The notes: generated by a model from the sequence alone, not told the origin. A DNA stretch of 64,000 bases from Enterococcus sp. 5H (GCF_028128615.1 NZ_AMDP01000036.1:33105-97104), one strand, 5' to 3'; counted from the first letter of the stretch, positions 51,472 through 61,820 are shown. Made by a program: numbers and translations.

Positions 51472-52636
51472 AAAAAATTGGGAGACCTGGAATGATGATA
51501 AGCTGCATGCGTTTCAGGAAGATTTTATTGTTTGGTATGAACAAGAAAAAAGGAATTTACCGTGGCGGGTTAATTTAGATCCATATCGTATTTGGATTTC
51601 GGAAATTATGTTACAACAGACACGTGTGGATACTGTAATCGATTATTATTATCGATTTATGGAGTGGTTTCCTACGATTCAAGATTTAGCAGATGCTCCC
51701 GAAGATAAGTTGTTAAAAGCTTGGGAAGGTCTGGGATATTATTCTAGAGCAAGAAATTTGAAAGTTGCTGCTCAGCAGATTGTGACTGATTTTAATGGGC
51801 AGATGCCAAACTCGATTGATGAAATCCGCCAATTAAAAGGAATTGGACCTTATACAGCAGGTGCTATTGGGAGTATTGCCTTTAATTTGCCTGAGCCGGC
51901 TGTTGATGGAAATGTGATGCGGGTTGTTAGTCGTTTATTTGAAATCGATGCAGATATTGCGAAAGCTGGTAGCCGTAAAGTGTTTGAAGAAGCGATGTAT
52001 AAGATTATCGATCAAAAACGTCCAGGTGATTTTAATCAAGCGATGATGGATCTTGGTTCAGCGATCTGTACACCTACTTCACCCAAGTGCGAAGAATGTC
52101 CGATTCAGTCGTATTGCTTAAGTTATGAAAAAAATACGATGACCAATTTTCCGGTGAAATCGAAGAAGCTAAAACCAAAAGATGTCTATTATATTGGTGG
52201 TATCATGGAAAATAAACAACAAGAATTTTTACTGGAAAAACGTGATTCTAAAGGATTACTAGCAAATATGTGGCTGTTTCCAATCGAAGAAGTCAGTAAA
52301 GAGCGCTTTGAATTTTTACAAAAAACTTGGGTAAAAGAAGAACAGCAGCTAACACTTGATTTTGAAGAACCACTTTTAGTTGCAGAAGAAAATTCAGAAA
52401 TTTTTGAAGGTTATACAAATGTAGTTTGGCAAAAACGCTCGCTAGGTGAAGTTACTCATATTTTCAGTCACTTAAAATGGCATATTCTGGTTTTCTATGG
52501 TCGTCAAACTGGATTAATAGAGCAAAAAAATAATCAAAATTGGGCAATGAAAGAAGATTTTTCGAATTATGTTTTTCCAAAACCTCAGCAAAAAATGGTC
52601 GAATTATACAAACAAGATTTTAAAACAGAAAAATAA
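51461..52636 (+). CDS. mutY: A/G-specific adenine glycosylase MutY
   Basis: A 391-residue DNA glycosylase that removes A opposite 8-oxoG. Catalytic Glu in SEIMLQQTRVDTV, HhH LKGIGPYTAGAIGSIAF with Asp in AVDGNVMRV, Fe-S ligands CTPTSPKCEECPIQSYC, and a C-terminal NUDIX-like 8-oxoG recognition domain (residues 235-370, FLLEKRDSKGLLANMWLFP). All key residues are present. Confidence 0.95.
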   Translation: MKNEKNWETWNDDKLHAFQEDFIVWYEQEKRNLPWRVNLDPYRIWISEIMLQQTRVDTVIDYYYRFMEWFPTIQDLADAPEDKLLKAWEGLGYYSRARNLKVAAQQIVTDFNGQMPNSIDEIRQLKGIGPYTAGAIGSIAFNLPEPAVDGNVMRVVSRLFEIDADIAKAGSRKVFEEAMYKIIDQKRPGDFNQAMMDLGSAICTPTSPKCEECPIQSYCLSYEKNTMTNFPVKSKKLKPKDVYYIGGIMENKQQEFLLEKRDSKGLLANMWLFPIEEVSKERFEFLQKTWVKEEQQLTLDFEEPLLVAEENSEIFEGYTNVVWQKRSLGEVTHIFSHLKWHILVFYGRQTGLIEQKNNQNWAMKEDFSNYVFPKPQQKMVELYKQDFKTEK

Positions 52637-52743
52637 TTTTTTAGTGCGAACCCCAAGTGCACATAAAATTCCTAGAAGATTCGGACCAGCTTTTTGCTTA
52701 TTTTAGCTGAAAAACAGGACTTTTTCTCATTTTAATTTAATGT

Positions 52744-52899
52744 TATACTATACTAAGTAGTGAAATGGTAAAAATATGTAATGTATTTTGCTCATTTTCA
52801 CAGTCTAGTTCTGTTTAGAGCTAGTGGATTGAAATGCTGCTTCCTGATCCTGATTCTAAAATTGCTTGGGTCTAGCTCTGTTTAGAGAGCTAGACTTTT
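52744..52899 (+). ncRNA. Candidate small RNA with two similar stem-loops
   Basis: An extended -10 (TGT TATACT, 52741-52749) could start an RNA near 52756. It holds CTAGTTCT/AGAGCTAG with loop GTTT (52805-52824) and GTCTAGCTC/GAGCTAGAC (52870-52895) followed by TTTT. The two hairpins are near copies. There is no ORF of note, and the next gene has its own promoter at 53019, so this looks like a separate short transcript. Confidence 0.4.
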
Positions 52900-53018
52900 C
52901 CCACTTCTTACATAAAACTTTTACTAATCGCAACCAGTGTTAACAAGCTCTTTTAAAAATATATTTCTTCTTGATCTGAGAAATCAAACTCCTTAGTATG
53001 CAAAGTTGAAAATTATGA

Positions 53019-53024
53019 TATAAT
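53019..53024 (+). promoter_or_regulatory. Extended -10 promoter of ntdP
   Basis: TGA precedes a perfect TATAAT (53019-53024). The leader would be about 80 bases. The rest of the 477-base gap 52637-53113 is occupied by the small-RNA candidate. Confidence 0.6.
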
Positions 53025-53113
53025 TGAACTGATATCGGTGTAATGAACACCCAAACGAAAATCTTTTAGTTTTTAGCAACAGATTTTTTCGTACTAGGGA
53101 AAGTTGGGGGACT

Positions 53114-53647
53114 ATGGCAATTCCAAAAGAAGGTGAATTTGTAACGATTCAAAGTTACAAACACGATGGACATTTGCATCGAACATGGCGTGATACCATG
53201 GTATTAAAAACAAGTGAGTATTCCTTAATTGGCGTAAACGATCATACTTTGGTGACAGAGTCTGATGGACGACGATGGGTTACTCGGGAGCCAGCTATTG
53301 TTTATTTTCATAAAAAATACTGGTTTAACATAATAGCGATGATTAGAGAAAAGGGGGTTTCTTATTACTGCAATCTGGCGTCACCGTATCTTTTAGATGA
53401 TGAAGCATTAAAGTATATTGATTATGACTTGGATATCAAAGTTTTTCCTGATGGCGAAAAACGTTTGCTTGACGTAGATGAATATGAATTTCATAGCAAA
53501 CTGATGAATTATCCAGAAGACATTGACTTTATTCTAAAAGAAAATGTGAAGACGTTAGTAGATTGGATTAATAATGAAAAAGGCCCGTTCTCTGAAGCTT
53601 ATGTAGATATCTGGTATCAACGCTACCAAGAGCTATCAAAGAAATAG
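53114..53647 (+). CDS. ntdP: Nucleoside tri-diphosphate phosphatase, DUF402/YgaC family
   Basis: A 177-residue protein of the FomD-like DUF402 fold: [61 protein letters not shown] and [14 protein letters not shown] carry the metal-binding acidic residues. The S. aureus homologue hydrolyses nucleoside tri- and diphosphates. A GGGGGACT ribosome site precedes the ATG. A bidirectional terminator follows. Confidence 0.9.
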   Translation: MAIPKEGEFVTIQSYKHDGHLHRTWRDTMVLKTSEYSLIGVNDHTLVTESDGRRWVTREPAIVYFHKKYWFNIIAMIREKGVSYYCNLASPYLLDDEALKYIDYDLDIKVFPDGEKRLLDVDEYEFHSKLMNYPEDIDFILKENVKTLVDWINNEKGPFSEAYVDIWYQRYQELSKK

Positions 53648-53663
53648 CCGATGCAGGAGTATA

Positions 53664-53706
53664 AAAAAACTGAGCACTAACAAATTATGTTAGTGTTCAG
53701 TTTTTT
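53664..53706. terminator. Bidirectional terminator
   Basis: A 19-bp stem with one G-T pair (53664-53682 with 53688-53706), A-rich and T-rich arms, between ntdP and the converging acetyltransferase gene. Confidence 0.88.
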
Positions 53707-53708
53707 GT

Positions 53709-54143
53709 TTATAAAGATTTATTCATTTGATAATGTTCGATATTGGCATCAAGGAACATGTCCCCTTCTTTAATATAGCCAAGTTTTTCATAAAAGCCTA
53801 GAGCTGATATTTGTGCTCCTAGCGTAATTGATTGGTAGCCATGTTTTTTTGCAAAAGTTTCTGCATCTTCGACAATCAGACGACCGTAATCTTTACCTCT
53901 ATATTTTTTTTGAACAGCCATTCTTTGCAGTTTAATAGCTCCCTCATCGAGAGGTAACAGTCGACACGTTGCAACAGCTTCGTTGTCATCTGAATATAAA
54001 ACGCAATGGATACAGTCAGCTTCGTGTTTATCAATTTCAATATCATTAGGGACACCTTGTTCTGAAACAAAAACTTGTTGGCGGATTCGAACAGAATCTA
54101 AATAAATGTCACTCATTGTATCTTTTGTATGAACAATTTTCAT
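53709..54143 (-). CDS. GNAT family acetyltransferase (YjcF/ElaA-like)
   Basis: A 144-residue GNAT enzyme. IRQQVFVSEQGVPNDIEIDK is the start pattern of the YjcF-like group; motif A is LQRMAVQKKYRGKDYGRLIV and motif B GAQISALGFYEKLGY. Substrate unknown. It has no obvious operon partner. AGAGGTGC precedes the ATG. Confidence 0.87.
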   Translation of the reverse strand: MKIVHTKDTMSDIYLDSVRIRQQVFVSEQGVPNDIEIDKHEADCIHCVLYSDDNEAVATCRLLPLDEGAIKLQRMAVQKKYRGKDYGRLIVEDAETFAKKHGYQSITLGAQISALGFYEKLGYIKEGDMFLDANIEHYQMNKSL

Positions 54144-54296
54144 TTAGCACCTCTACAATAATTATTTTATTTATTATACCTTAAAATTGAGGATGAAAGA
54201 AGCGTAAACAGTCGTCTGATGCTATAGTAAGAATAAGCGAATTTTCACAAAATTGTCTGATCGAAACTATTCAATCAGAAATAAGGAGTGTGGCTA

Positions 54297-55307
54297 ATGA
54301 AGAAAAAGATTTACTTAGGTGCAGGATTTGTAACTGCATCCATAATTGGTATAGGTATTTTATCAAGCTTAACCCCACGTCCGGTTATAACATTTGCCAG
54401 AAAAACACTATTTAAAATCCCTAAAGACACTCGTGAAAAAGAATATGAAGATGGAAATGTCCATGTATATGTAAATGAAAGCTATCATTCGAAGTATCAA
54501 AATAACTTTTTTGATATTTACATTCCCAAAAAGCCCTTAGCTGAAAAGCCTTTTATTGCTTGGATTCACGGTGGCGGTTTTGTCGGTGGTGATAAGTTGG
54601 AGGAAAAAGAATATGCAACAAAATTAGCCGAAAAAGGTTATACAGTTGCAGTAATGAATTATGCTCTGGTTCCAGAGACAAATTATCCGATTCCAGTGAT
54701 TCAGGCAGCAGAATTTATTAAATATTTAATGGAGCATGCAGAAAAATATTCTGTTAATCGTAATAATATATTTATAGCTGGTGATTCTGCCGGGGCACAC
54801 ATTGCAAGTCAATTGATTTTGGCGCAAATAAATGAAAAATATAGACAATCACTAGGTATTGAAAAAGTGATTTCGATTCAACAAATTAGAGGCACACTTT
54901 TATATTGTGGAGCCTATGATTTACCTGAAATTGTTAATAATCATGAGATCACGCCAGTAAAATATATATTTAATAAAATCGGCTGGGCTTATTCAAAGGA
55001 TAAAAATTGGGGGCTAGCTGAATCAACAAAAAATACGATAGTTTCAGATTTTATTACAAAAGAATTTCCAGCAGCTTATATTACAGATGGTAATAGTTTT
55101 TCATTTGAAGAGCAAGGGAAACTGTTAGCAAAAAAATTAAATTCTCAAAATGTTCCAGTCAGTCAAAGATTTTTTGACAAATCAGAATATAAAACAGCTC
55201 ACGAGTATCAATTTGATCTAAAAAAGGAACCTGGAAAAATAGCTTTTCAAGATACAATAAACTTTTTGGAAAAATATCGGAAAAAGGCAAATAGCTCAAG
55301 GAACTAA
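54297..55307 (+). CDS. Membrane-anchored alpha/beta hydrolase (esterase/lipase, HSL type)
   Basis: A 336-residue hydrolase. Residues 5-25 form a signal-anchor helix. The oxyanion motif is AWIHGGGFVGGD near 98, the nucleophile elbow FIAGDSAGAHIASQ near 163, with an Asp and the His in YKTAHEYQFD near the C terminus. This is the hormone-sensitive-lipase-like group; substrate unknown. AAGGAG is 8 bases before the ATG at 54297; the GTG three codons earlier overlaps it. Confidence 0.85.
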   Translation: MKKKIYLGAGFVTASIIGIGILSSLTPRPVITFARKTLFKIPKDTREKEYEDGNVHVYVNESYHSKYQNNFFDIYIPKKPLAEKPFIAWIHGGGFVGGDKLEEKEYATKLAEKGYTVAVMNYALVPETNYPIPVIQAAEFIKYLMEHAEKYSVNRNNIFIAGDSAGAHIASQLILAQINEKYRQSLGIEKVISIQQIRGTLLYCGAYDLPEIVNNHEITPVKYIFNKIGWAYSKDKNWGLAESTKNTIVSDFITKEFPAAYITDGNSFSFEEQGKLLAKKLNSQNVPVSQRFFDKSEYKTAHEYQFDLKKEPGKIAFQDTINFLEKYRKKANSSRN

Positions 55308-55454
55308 GAATTGAAGGCTTTATAAAATTAATTTACTAATTTTAGCAGAAGTTACTACCATCTAGCGGTTGGGTTATGCTAAAATCTATAATAAGCATTT
55401 ACTATAAAAAACAAAAATAACAGGGATTGTTTTTATTTTAAAGGAGGAAATTCA

Positions 55455-56591
55455 GTGTTTGAACGATTAAGACAATCGAAATTATTTTTTTGGTCAGCAG
55501 AACTATTAGTTATTGCGACATTAATTTTTGTGTCTTCAAAAATCAATTTTATATTTGAACCAATCGGTACATTCTTCTCAACGTTATTTGCACCAGTATT
55601 GGTGGCGGGGTTTTTGTACTATATTTTGAATCCGATTGTTAATTTACTTATGAAAACTAAAATGAAACGAACGTTTGCGGTATTTGTAGTTTTACTACTA
55701 TTGTTATTGGCAATCATCTTAATTTTAGTTAGTGTGATTCCAAAACTCGCATCGCAACTATCTAGTTTGGCATCTAATATGCCAGCAGTTTTCAGTAGTG
55801 TAGAAGCCTGGGTGTATCGAATGGCTGAATTACCATTATTTAAAGATATTGATTTGACAGCGTATATTGAAAAATTAGATATCTCTTATGGTAATATTAT
55901 TCAGCAGTTCCTAAGTGGTTTATCGAATAGCTTAGGTTCAATAGTTTCAACAGTGGCTTCGACAACGATTGTCATTTTTACAGCGCCGTTTATTCTATTT
56001 TATATGTTGAAAGATGGTGACCGTTTAGTTCCGGGAATCAAACGTTTTTTACCAGAAAATCGTCAAGAAAGTATTTCGGAATTGTTGCAAAAAATTAATA
56101 AAACTTTAGCCAACTATATTAGTGGACAAGCGATTGAGTGTTTATTTGTAGGAACATTTACAGCAATCGGTTATTCATTGATTGGTGTTCGTTACGCGTT
56201 CTTATTTGGTGTAATTGCTGGTTTTACTAACTTAATTCCTTATCTTGGACCATATTTAGGCTTGGCTCCAGCCGTTTTTGTCACGGTATTTGATGAACCA
56301 ATTAAAGCAGTCTTTTGTTGTATCGTTGTATTAATTGTACAGCAGATTGATGGAAACATTATTTATCCAAACGTAATTGGTAAATCATTGAAAATTCACC
56401 CGCTAACAATTATTATTGTACTGCTTGTAGCAGGGAATCTTGCAGGTTTATTGGGAATCTTCCTGGGCGTACCATTTTATGCGATCCTTAAAACAATTGT
56501 TTTCCACGTGATGGGGATGATTAGGGAGAGTAAGAGTGAAAAAATTGTGTTAACGGAAAAAGGCAAAGAACCAACAATACTAGAAAAATAA
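55455..56591 (+). CDS. AI-2E family transporter (PerM/YdiK-like)
   Basis: A 378-residue membrane protein with about eight helices. Family landmarks: an N-terminal helix pair, the long extracellular/cytosolic stretch near 100-140, YISGQAIECLFVGTFTAIGY, and GFTNLIPYLGPYLGLAPAVF, with VVLIVQQIDGNIIYPNVIGK near 300. Family members export small molecules or ions; the AI-2 link is not general. AAAGGAGG precedes GTG/ATG. A perfect palindromic terminator follows. Confidence 0.87.
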   Translation: MFERLRQSKLFFWSAELLVIATLIFVSSKINFIFEPIGTFFSTLFAPVLVAGFLYYILNPIVNLLMKTKMKRTFAVFVVLLLLLLAIILILVSVIPKLASQLSSLASNMPAVFSSVEAWVYRMAELPLFKDIDLTAYIEKLDISYGNIIQQFLSGLSNSLGSIVSTVASTTIVIFTAPFILFYMLKDGDRLVPGIKRFLPENRQESISELLQKINKTLANYISGQAIECLFVGTFTAIGYSLIGVRYAFLFGVIAGFTNLIPYLGPYLGLAPAVFVTVFDEPIKAVFCCIVVLIVQQIDGNIIYPNVIGKSLKIHPLTIIIVLLVAGNLAGLLGIFLGVPFYAILKTIVFHVMGMIRESKSEKIVLTEKGKEPTILEK

Positions 56592-56632
56592 TTTCGATGA
56601 TTGAAATTATCAGCTGTTTATGATACGATTTT

Positions 56633-56664
56633 AACGTGACTACTAGCTAGTAGTCACGTTTTTT
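56633..56664 (+). terminator. Terminator after the AI-2E gene
   Basis: A perfect 28-bp palindrome (two 14-base arms centred on AG/CT at 56646-56647) followed by TTTTTT. Confidence 0.85.
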
Positions 56665-56734
56665 ATCAAATTTATCAGAAACTATTTTTTACTAAATGAA
56701 ATCTGAATACCATTAAGAGGAGAGAGTACACATT

Positions 56735-58111
56735 ATGAATGCTGACCCTGAGAGTCAGTCGCTTATAGCGCAAATTTTATTATTAATTGTTTTAACATTG
56801 ATTAATGCATTTCTTGCTGCATCGGAGATTGCTGTTGTTTCGGTTAACAAAAATCGAGTAGAGCAAAAAGCCGAAGATGGAGATGCCAAGGCTAAAAAAC
56901 TGTTAAAGGTCTTAAATGATCCGACCAACTTTTTATCAACGATTCAAGTCGGTATTACCTTAGTTAACATTTTATCTGGTGCATCATTAGCGGATACTTT
57001 AGCATCTAAGCTTGCCCCTGTTTTAGGAGGCGGAGCAGCTGCCAGAAGCCTTGCAAACATAATAATCCTAGCTTTATTGACATATATTTCAATTGTTTTC
57101 GGAGAGTTGTATCCGAAACGAATTGCTATGAACAAATCAGAAGAAGTGGCTCAATTTACTTCTGGTTTTGTACGTGCGATCGGTTTTATTGCTCGACCGT
57201 TCGTTTGGTTTTTATCGATTTCAACAGATATCCTTTCCAAATTAACGCCAATGAAATTTGATGATGCTGATTCTAAAATGACACGTGATGAAATGCGTTA
57301 CATGTTAGAATCAGAAGGCGTGCTGGATAATGATGAATTAGAAATGCTTCAAGGTGTCTTTTCTTTAGATACAAAAGTTGCCCGTGAGGTTATGGTTCCA
57401 CGTACAGATGCATTTATGATTGACATAGAAGATGATATTAAAGAAAATATTGATGCCGTTTTATCAGAAAACTATTCACGAATTCCTGTGTATAATGAAG
57501 ATAAAGACAAAATTATCGGTGTGCTTCATACAAAAAATTTACTCAAAGCTGCTCACAAATTCGGTTTTGACAAAATCAAATTGCAAAGTATTATTCAAGA
57601 ACCGTTGTTTGTACCGGAAACAATCTTTATCGATGATTTATTATATGAATTAAAAAGAACACAAAATCAAATGGCAATCCTGCTGGACGAATACGGTGGT
57701 GTTGTAGGATTAGCTACCTTAGAAGACTTGTTAGAAGAAATCGTTGGTGAAATTGATGATGAGTCTGATGAAGTAGAAAATTTATACACTAAAATTAACG
57801 ACCACGAATATTTAGTTCAAGGTAGAATGTTAATTGATGAGTTCAATGAATCATTTGGTACGGATTTGCATATGAGTGATGTTGATACAATGGCTGGTTA
57901 TCTAATCACGGCACTGGGAACAATTCCTGATGAAGGTGAAAAACTATCATTTGATATTGGCAATATTACGTTAACCTCTGAAGAAATGGAAGGCACTCGA
58001 GTTATTGCTCTGAAAGTTGTTTTCCATGATGAGGAAATCATTGATGAAGAACCAGAAGAAAATCGCCGCTTTTTCCGTAAAGAAATGGAAGACGACGAAC
58101 CAAGAAGATAG
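56735..58111 (+). CDS. CorC/HlyC-type membrane protein (DUF21-CBS-CorC_HlyC)
   Basis: A 458-residue protein related to TlyC/CNNM magnesium transporters and annotated as hemolysin. Domains in order: DUF21 with four helices (residues 10-190; LAASEIAVVSVNKNRVEQKA near the start), two CBS motifs (about 205-330; VMVPRTDAFMIDIED and GVLHTKNLLKAA), and CorC_HlyC (345-435; YLVQGRMLIDEFNESFG). It probably moves or senses divalent cations; haemolysis is not implied. A bidirectional terminator follows. Confidence 0.9.
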   Translation: MNADPESQSLIAQILLLIVLTLINAFLAASEIAVVSVNKNRVEQKAEDGDAKAKKLLKVLNDPTNFLSTIQVGITLVNILSGASLADTLASKLAPVLGGGAAARSLANIIILALLTYISIVFGELYPKRIAMNKSEEVAQFTSGFVRAIGFIARPFVWFLSISTDILSKLTPMKFDDADSKMTRDEMRYMLESEGVLDNDELEMLQGVFSLDTKVAREVMVPRTDAFMIDIEDDIKENIDAVLSENYSRIPVYNEDKDKIIGVLHTKNLLKAAHKFGFDKIKLQSIIQEPLFVPETIFIDDLLYELKRTQNQMAILLDEYGGVVGLATLEDLLEEIVGEIDDESDEVENLYTKINDHEYLVQGRMLIDEFNESFGTDLHMSDVDTMAGYLITALGTIPDEGEKLSFDIGNITLTSEEMEGTRVIALKVVFHDEEIIDEEPEENRRFFRKEMEDDEPRR

Positions 58112-58124
58112 TACCATTTAAATT

Positions 58125-58169
58125 AAAAACTGAGATAAGGCGTAATCAGCGTTTATCTCAGTTTTTTTT
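58125..58169. terminator. Bidirectional terminator
   Basis: AAAAACTGAGATAA (58125-58138) pairs with TTATCTCAGTTTTT (58153-58166), between the CorC-type gene and the converging Mga-like gene. Confidence 0.88.
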
Positions 58170-59661
58170 ATGAGTAAGTTGAAATTATTTTTTGATTATG
58201 AAGAGTCTTAAGTGCCTCGTAAAGTTCAATGTATTGTTTATCATTATCAGCAGAAAAGCGGAAAACAAAGGACGGTAAAGGAGATTCTTCCGGTATCAAA
58301 TAAGCTGAAGTTGCCAAAATAAAGTCGAATGATGAAAATGCACCTTGCTTGTAAGCAACCAGTTGAACAAAAGAAATTTCCTCGATGAATTTCGTAAGTG
58401 GTTGAATTAGCAAATAATTCGATTCAGCAATCAAGGCAACGCGAACTACATTATTTAACTGAAAAGACTCATAGACAGGAACTAGTAATGAAGCTAGGGA
58501 GTCACTTAATTGAGGGACAGATTCTTTTAACCAATTAAAATCTTTCCGCTTAGAAATTTTCTGAAATAACTTTTTAAACTGAGAATATAACTGATGATAG
58601 TATTCATTGTTTGCATAGCGGGAACGATTTACTAAATGAAATAAGGTAGGAAATGGCTTCTTAATAATAGCGCTAGAAAAAATAATATTCACTATATTTC
58701 CAAAAAGTATCGATTCGTTTTCCCATGAAAAATCTTGCGGCATAATTTGTTCACTAAGCACAGTACAAAATTCTTTTAATAATTTAGTCGCCTGATTTGG
58801 TTGGTTTTTTAAGTAATCAGTAATTAATGTTAGACGACGATCGTTTTTTCGAAAAAAATTAGGCGCAGAAATTAATAAATATGAAGCAAACTCTGCTTCA
58901 GCTGCCAATGTTTGTGGATTTGTTATTAATCCATTAAACAGTGCGTTCATCTGATCTGTATTTATGGGTATATAGGGCATAATTTCCGTTTTTTCATGTA
59001 AAATATAACCGGATCGAACGCGTAAATAAAGGATGTCTAAAATCAAAGCAATTTGTTTATGTGCAGAATAACTGCTGCTATCTGGAAAATAAGGGCTGAC
59101 AACTTTTTTTACCCTAGCGTAATTAAAAGGATTATTGATTATCTCAGGAAGATTAACACCTTGAGAAGTAGACCAGATTAAAGTATAAAAAGTTATTCGA
59201 ATTACTCGCTCGTCACCAGAAAGCCTAAGTTGTGTTGTATTCATTTTGATGTTAAATTGTTTAAAATAGTCGCTTAGTAACTTAGATCTACGCACCACAG
59301 TCGTTTTACTGTGAAAGTTTTTTTCACAAAATTTATCTAAATTATCTTTTGGATAGTAGAGCATTGAGACTAATAATTGATAAGGAATACTATTTGTTAG
59401 AAGATGTTGATAATACATATCATAGGAAATATTCTGGTTGTATTGAACTCCTTTGGCTTGTATTAGTTGTACAGCTTCTCCAGTTAAATTGGTTAAATCT
59501 TGCTGGATCAAGTCCAAAAGGTAAACAACTCGACTATAGGAATAATCAAGATTATTTTCAAAAAAATTAATACTACGTTTTTTGTCGGAAAATTTGATCA
59601 GGAATTTAAAGAGAAGTAATTTTCGTTTTGCGTTCTCATCTAGCATTATAACTTCTAGCAT
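58168..59661 (-). CDS. Mga/MafR-like global transcriptional regulator
   Basis: A 497-residue regulator of the Mga/AtxA class. The N terminus carries helix-turn-helix motifs (SINFFENNLDYSYSRVVYLL; then FHSKTTVVRRSKLLSDYFKQ near 115, the HTH_Mga helix), the centre resembles PRD segments, and the last 110 residues resemble an EIIB-like domain. Enterococcal MafR has a similar length and layout and affects sugar use and virulence. It stands alone, divergent from prfC. GGAGGT is 7 bases before the ATG. Confidence 0.8.
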   Translation of the reverse strand: MLEVIMLDENAKRKLLLFKFLIKFSDKKRSINFFENNLDYSYSRVVYLLDLIQQDLTNLTGEAVQLIQAKGVQYNQNISYDMYYQHLLTNSIPYQLLVSMLYYPKDNLDKFCEKNFHSKTTVVRRSKLLSDYFKQFNIKMNTTQLRLSGDERVIRITFYTLIWSTSQGVNLPEIINNPFNYARVKKVVSPYFPDSSSYSAHKQIALILDILYLRVRSGYILHEKTEIMPYIPINTDQMNALFNGLITNPQTLAAEAEFASYLLISAPNFFRKNDRRLTLITDYLKNQPNQATKLLKEFCTVLSEQIMPQDFSWENESILFGNIVNIIFSSAIIKKPFPTLFHLVNRSRYANNEYYHQLYSQFKKLFQKISKRKDFNWLKESVPQLSDSLASLLVPVYESFQLNNVVRVALIAESNYLLIQPLTKFIEEISFVQLVAYKQGAFSSFDFILATSAYLIPEESPLPSFVFRFSADNDKQYIELYEALKTLHNQKIISTYS

Positions 59662-60174
59662 GCTTTTACCTCCTTCTGATTTTTCATTATAGTAAAATAT
59701 CTGAATGTAATTTGACTATTTTAGTTAGTATTCAATTATTTAATAACTACATAGTAAAACTATCTTCTATTAAACAAAGGTCTGAACACTCAATAAATAA
59801 TGTGTAAAAGGTAGTGATTATCGACGTCTATAAAATTTTCAGCTATTTGCACAATTAAGATTCTAACTTTATACTTACTTTAGTGTAAAATATTTCTTAA
59901 TATAAATGCCAATTATGTAGCAATAACTTATTAAGATCGAAAATCTTCCCCAGATTGATAGAGATCAAGACAAAATTCTTTGAGTTTTGTTTTGATCTCT
60001 TCGTTTTTTTGCGAAACTTAACGAAAGACTTTAAAATCATAGTAATTCCATGATATACTACACTAGTTGAAGAATAAAGAGCAGGAGATATTTTCCAATG
60101 TAAAATTAGTTAAAAATTAATCATAAAAATAAAAAACTCATTTCACTAAAAAGACAAATAGATTGGAGCAAGTT
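59662..60174 (+). other. Gap between the Mga-like gene and prfC, with an orphan terminator
   Basis: No gene is supported in 513 bases. A 16-bp stem (59960-59975 with 59985-60000) followed by TCGTTTTTTT is a strong plus-strand terminator with no plus-strand gene upstream, so a short RNA may end here (perhaps starting after TATAAA near 59900). The prfC promoter presumably lies between 60010 and 60110. Confidence 0.5.
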
Positions 60175-61752
60175 ATGAATAATCCACATTTACGTGAACA
60201 AGTAGATAGCCGCCGGACTTTTGCGATCATTTCCCATCCGGATGCTGGTAAAACAACGATTACAGAACAACTTTTACTTTTCGGGGGAGCGATCCGCCAA
60301 GCGGGAACAGTTAAAGGGAAAAAAACTGGGAACTTTGCAAAATCTGACTGGATGGAAATTGAAAAACAAAGAGGAATTTCTGTAACCAGTTCGGTGATGC
60401 AATTCGATTTTGATGGAAAACGTGTCAATATTTTGGATACTCCAGGACATGAGGATTTTTCTGAGGATACGTATCGCACATTGATGGCCGTAGATAGCGC
60501 TGTAATGGTTATTGATAGTGCCAAAGGGATTGAAGCTCAAACGAAAAAACTTTTCCAAGTTGTTAAAAAGCGCGGTATCCCAATTTTTACATTTATCAAT
60601 AAATTGGATCGAGATGGTCGCGATCCATTAGATTTGCTTGAAGAATTAGAAGAGTTGCTTGATATTGAATCTTATCCGATGAATTGGCCGATTGGTATGG
60701 GTAAAGGGTTGGAAGGGTTATACGATATTTACAACAAACGTGTTGAAGTTTATCGTCCGGAAACGAATAATGGCGAGCGTTTTATCCCATTGACAGACGG
60801 AGATATTCCGAGTGATTTACCGTTGCATAAAGACAGTGTTTACCAGCAAGTGCTGGAAGAAGTTGAATTGCTGGTTGAAGCTGGCGATGATTTTGATACA
60901 GAAAAAATTGCTCGTGGAGATCAAACACCAGTCTTCTTTGGTTCAGCGTTAACGAATTTCGGTGTGCAAACGTTCTTAGAAACCTTCTTACAATTTGCGC
61001 CATCACCATACGGACATAAAACAGAAGACGATCAAGAAGTTAGTCCTTATGAAGAAGAATTCTCTGGATTTGTTTTTAAAATTCAAGCCAATATGAACCC
61101 TGCTCACCGTGACCGCATTGCGTTTGTCCGAATTTGTTCAGGAACATTTGAGCGTGGAATGGATGTAACTCTAGGCAGAACAGGTAAGAAAATTAAATTA
61201 AGTAATGTTACTCAATTTATGGCGGATTCTAGAGAAAATGTAGAAGAAGCGGTAGCTGGTGATATTATCGGGATTTACGATACAGGAAATTATCAAATCG
61301 GAGATACGTTATTTGAAGGAAAACTAAAAGTTCAATACGAAGAGTTGCCGTCATTTACACCTGAGCTATTTATGAAAGTAACAGCTAAAAACGTGATGAA
61401 ACAAAAATCATTCCACAAAGGCATTTATCAATTGGTTCAAGAAGGTGCGATTCAGCTTTATAAAACGTATTTAACAGAAGAATATATTATTGGAGCAGTC
61501 GGACAGTTGCAGTTTGAAGTGTTCCAACATCGGATGTTAAATGAATACAATGCAGAAGTTATTATGACACCAATGGGCTCAAAAATTGCCCGTTGGATCG
61601 ATCCGGAAGATTTAGATGAACGAATGAGTTCAAGCCGAAATATCTTGGCTCGTGATCGTTTCGATCAGCCATTATTCTTATTCGAAAATCAGTTTGCAGA
61701 ACGCTGGTTTGCTGATAAGTATCCAGATGTAAAATTAAAATCTCTAATGTAA
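60175..61752 (+). CDS. prfC: Peptide chain release factor 3
   Basis: A 525-residue translational GTPase that recycles RF1/RF2. G motifs: [50 protein letters not shown] and a G5 near 263. It lacks the EF-G domain IV, as expected for RF3. Start: GGAG at 60164-60167 precedes the ATG at 60175; the TTG at 60163 overlaps that site. A terminator follows at 61759-61799. Confidence 0.96.
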   Translation: MNNPHLREQVDSRRTFAIISHPDAGKTTITEQLLLFGGAIRQAGTVKGKKTGNFAKSDWMEIEKQRGISVTSSVMQFDFDGKRVNILDTPGHEDFSEDTYRTLMAVDSAVMVIDSAKGIEAQTKKLFQVVKKRGIPIFTFINKLDRDGRDPLDLLEELEELLDIESYPMNWPIGMGKGLEGLYDIYNKRVEVYRPETNNGERFIPLTDGDIPSDLPLHKDSVYQQVLEEVELLVEAGDDFDTEKIARGDQTPVFFGSALTNFGVQTFLETFLQFAPSPYGHKTEDDQEVSPYEEEFSGFVFKIQANMNPAHRDRIAFVRICSGTFERGMDVTLGRTGKKIKLSNVTQFMADSRENVEEAVAGDIIGIYDTGNYQIGDTLFEGKLKVQYEELPSFTPELFMKVTAKNVMKQKSFHKGIYQLVQEGAIQLYKTYLTEEYIIGAVGQLQFEVFQHRMLNEYNAEVIMTPMGSKIARWIDPEDLDERMSSSRNILARDRFDQPLFLFENQFAERWFADKYPDVKLKSLM

Positions 61753-61758
61753 AATAGC

Positions 61759-61799
61759 AGAACCTTTTCCAAGTTAATTAAACGGAAAAGGTTCTTTTT
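61759..61799 (+). terminator. Terminator after prfC
   Basis: AGAACCTTTTCC pairs perfectly with GGAAAAGGTTCT (61759-61770 with 61784-61795), followed by TTTT. Confidence 0.9.
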
Positions 61800-61820
61800 G
61801 ATATAAAAAAATAAGCCTGT

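Noticed and set aside
52637..53113. CRISPR-like repeat because two similar hairpins recur
   Set aside because: Only two copies, palindromic, with unequal flanks and no spacer periodicity or cas genes.
56735..58111. True haemolysin
   Set aside because: The DUF21-CBS-CorC_HlyC layout is that of ion-transport related proteins; the hemolysin name is historical and nothing in the sequence indicates a pore-forming toxin.
60138..60524. 128-codon minus-strand ORF over prfC
   Set aside because: Antisense to the conserved GTPase domain of prfC, no independent support.
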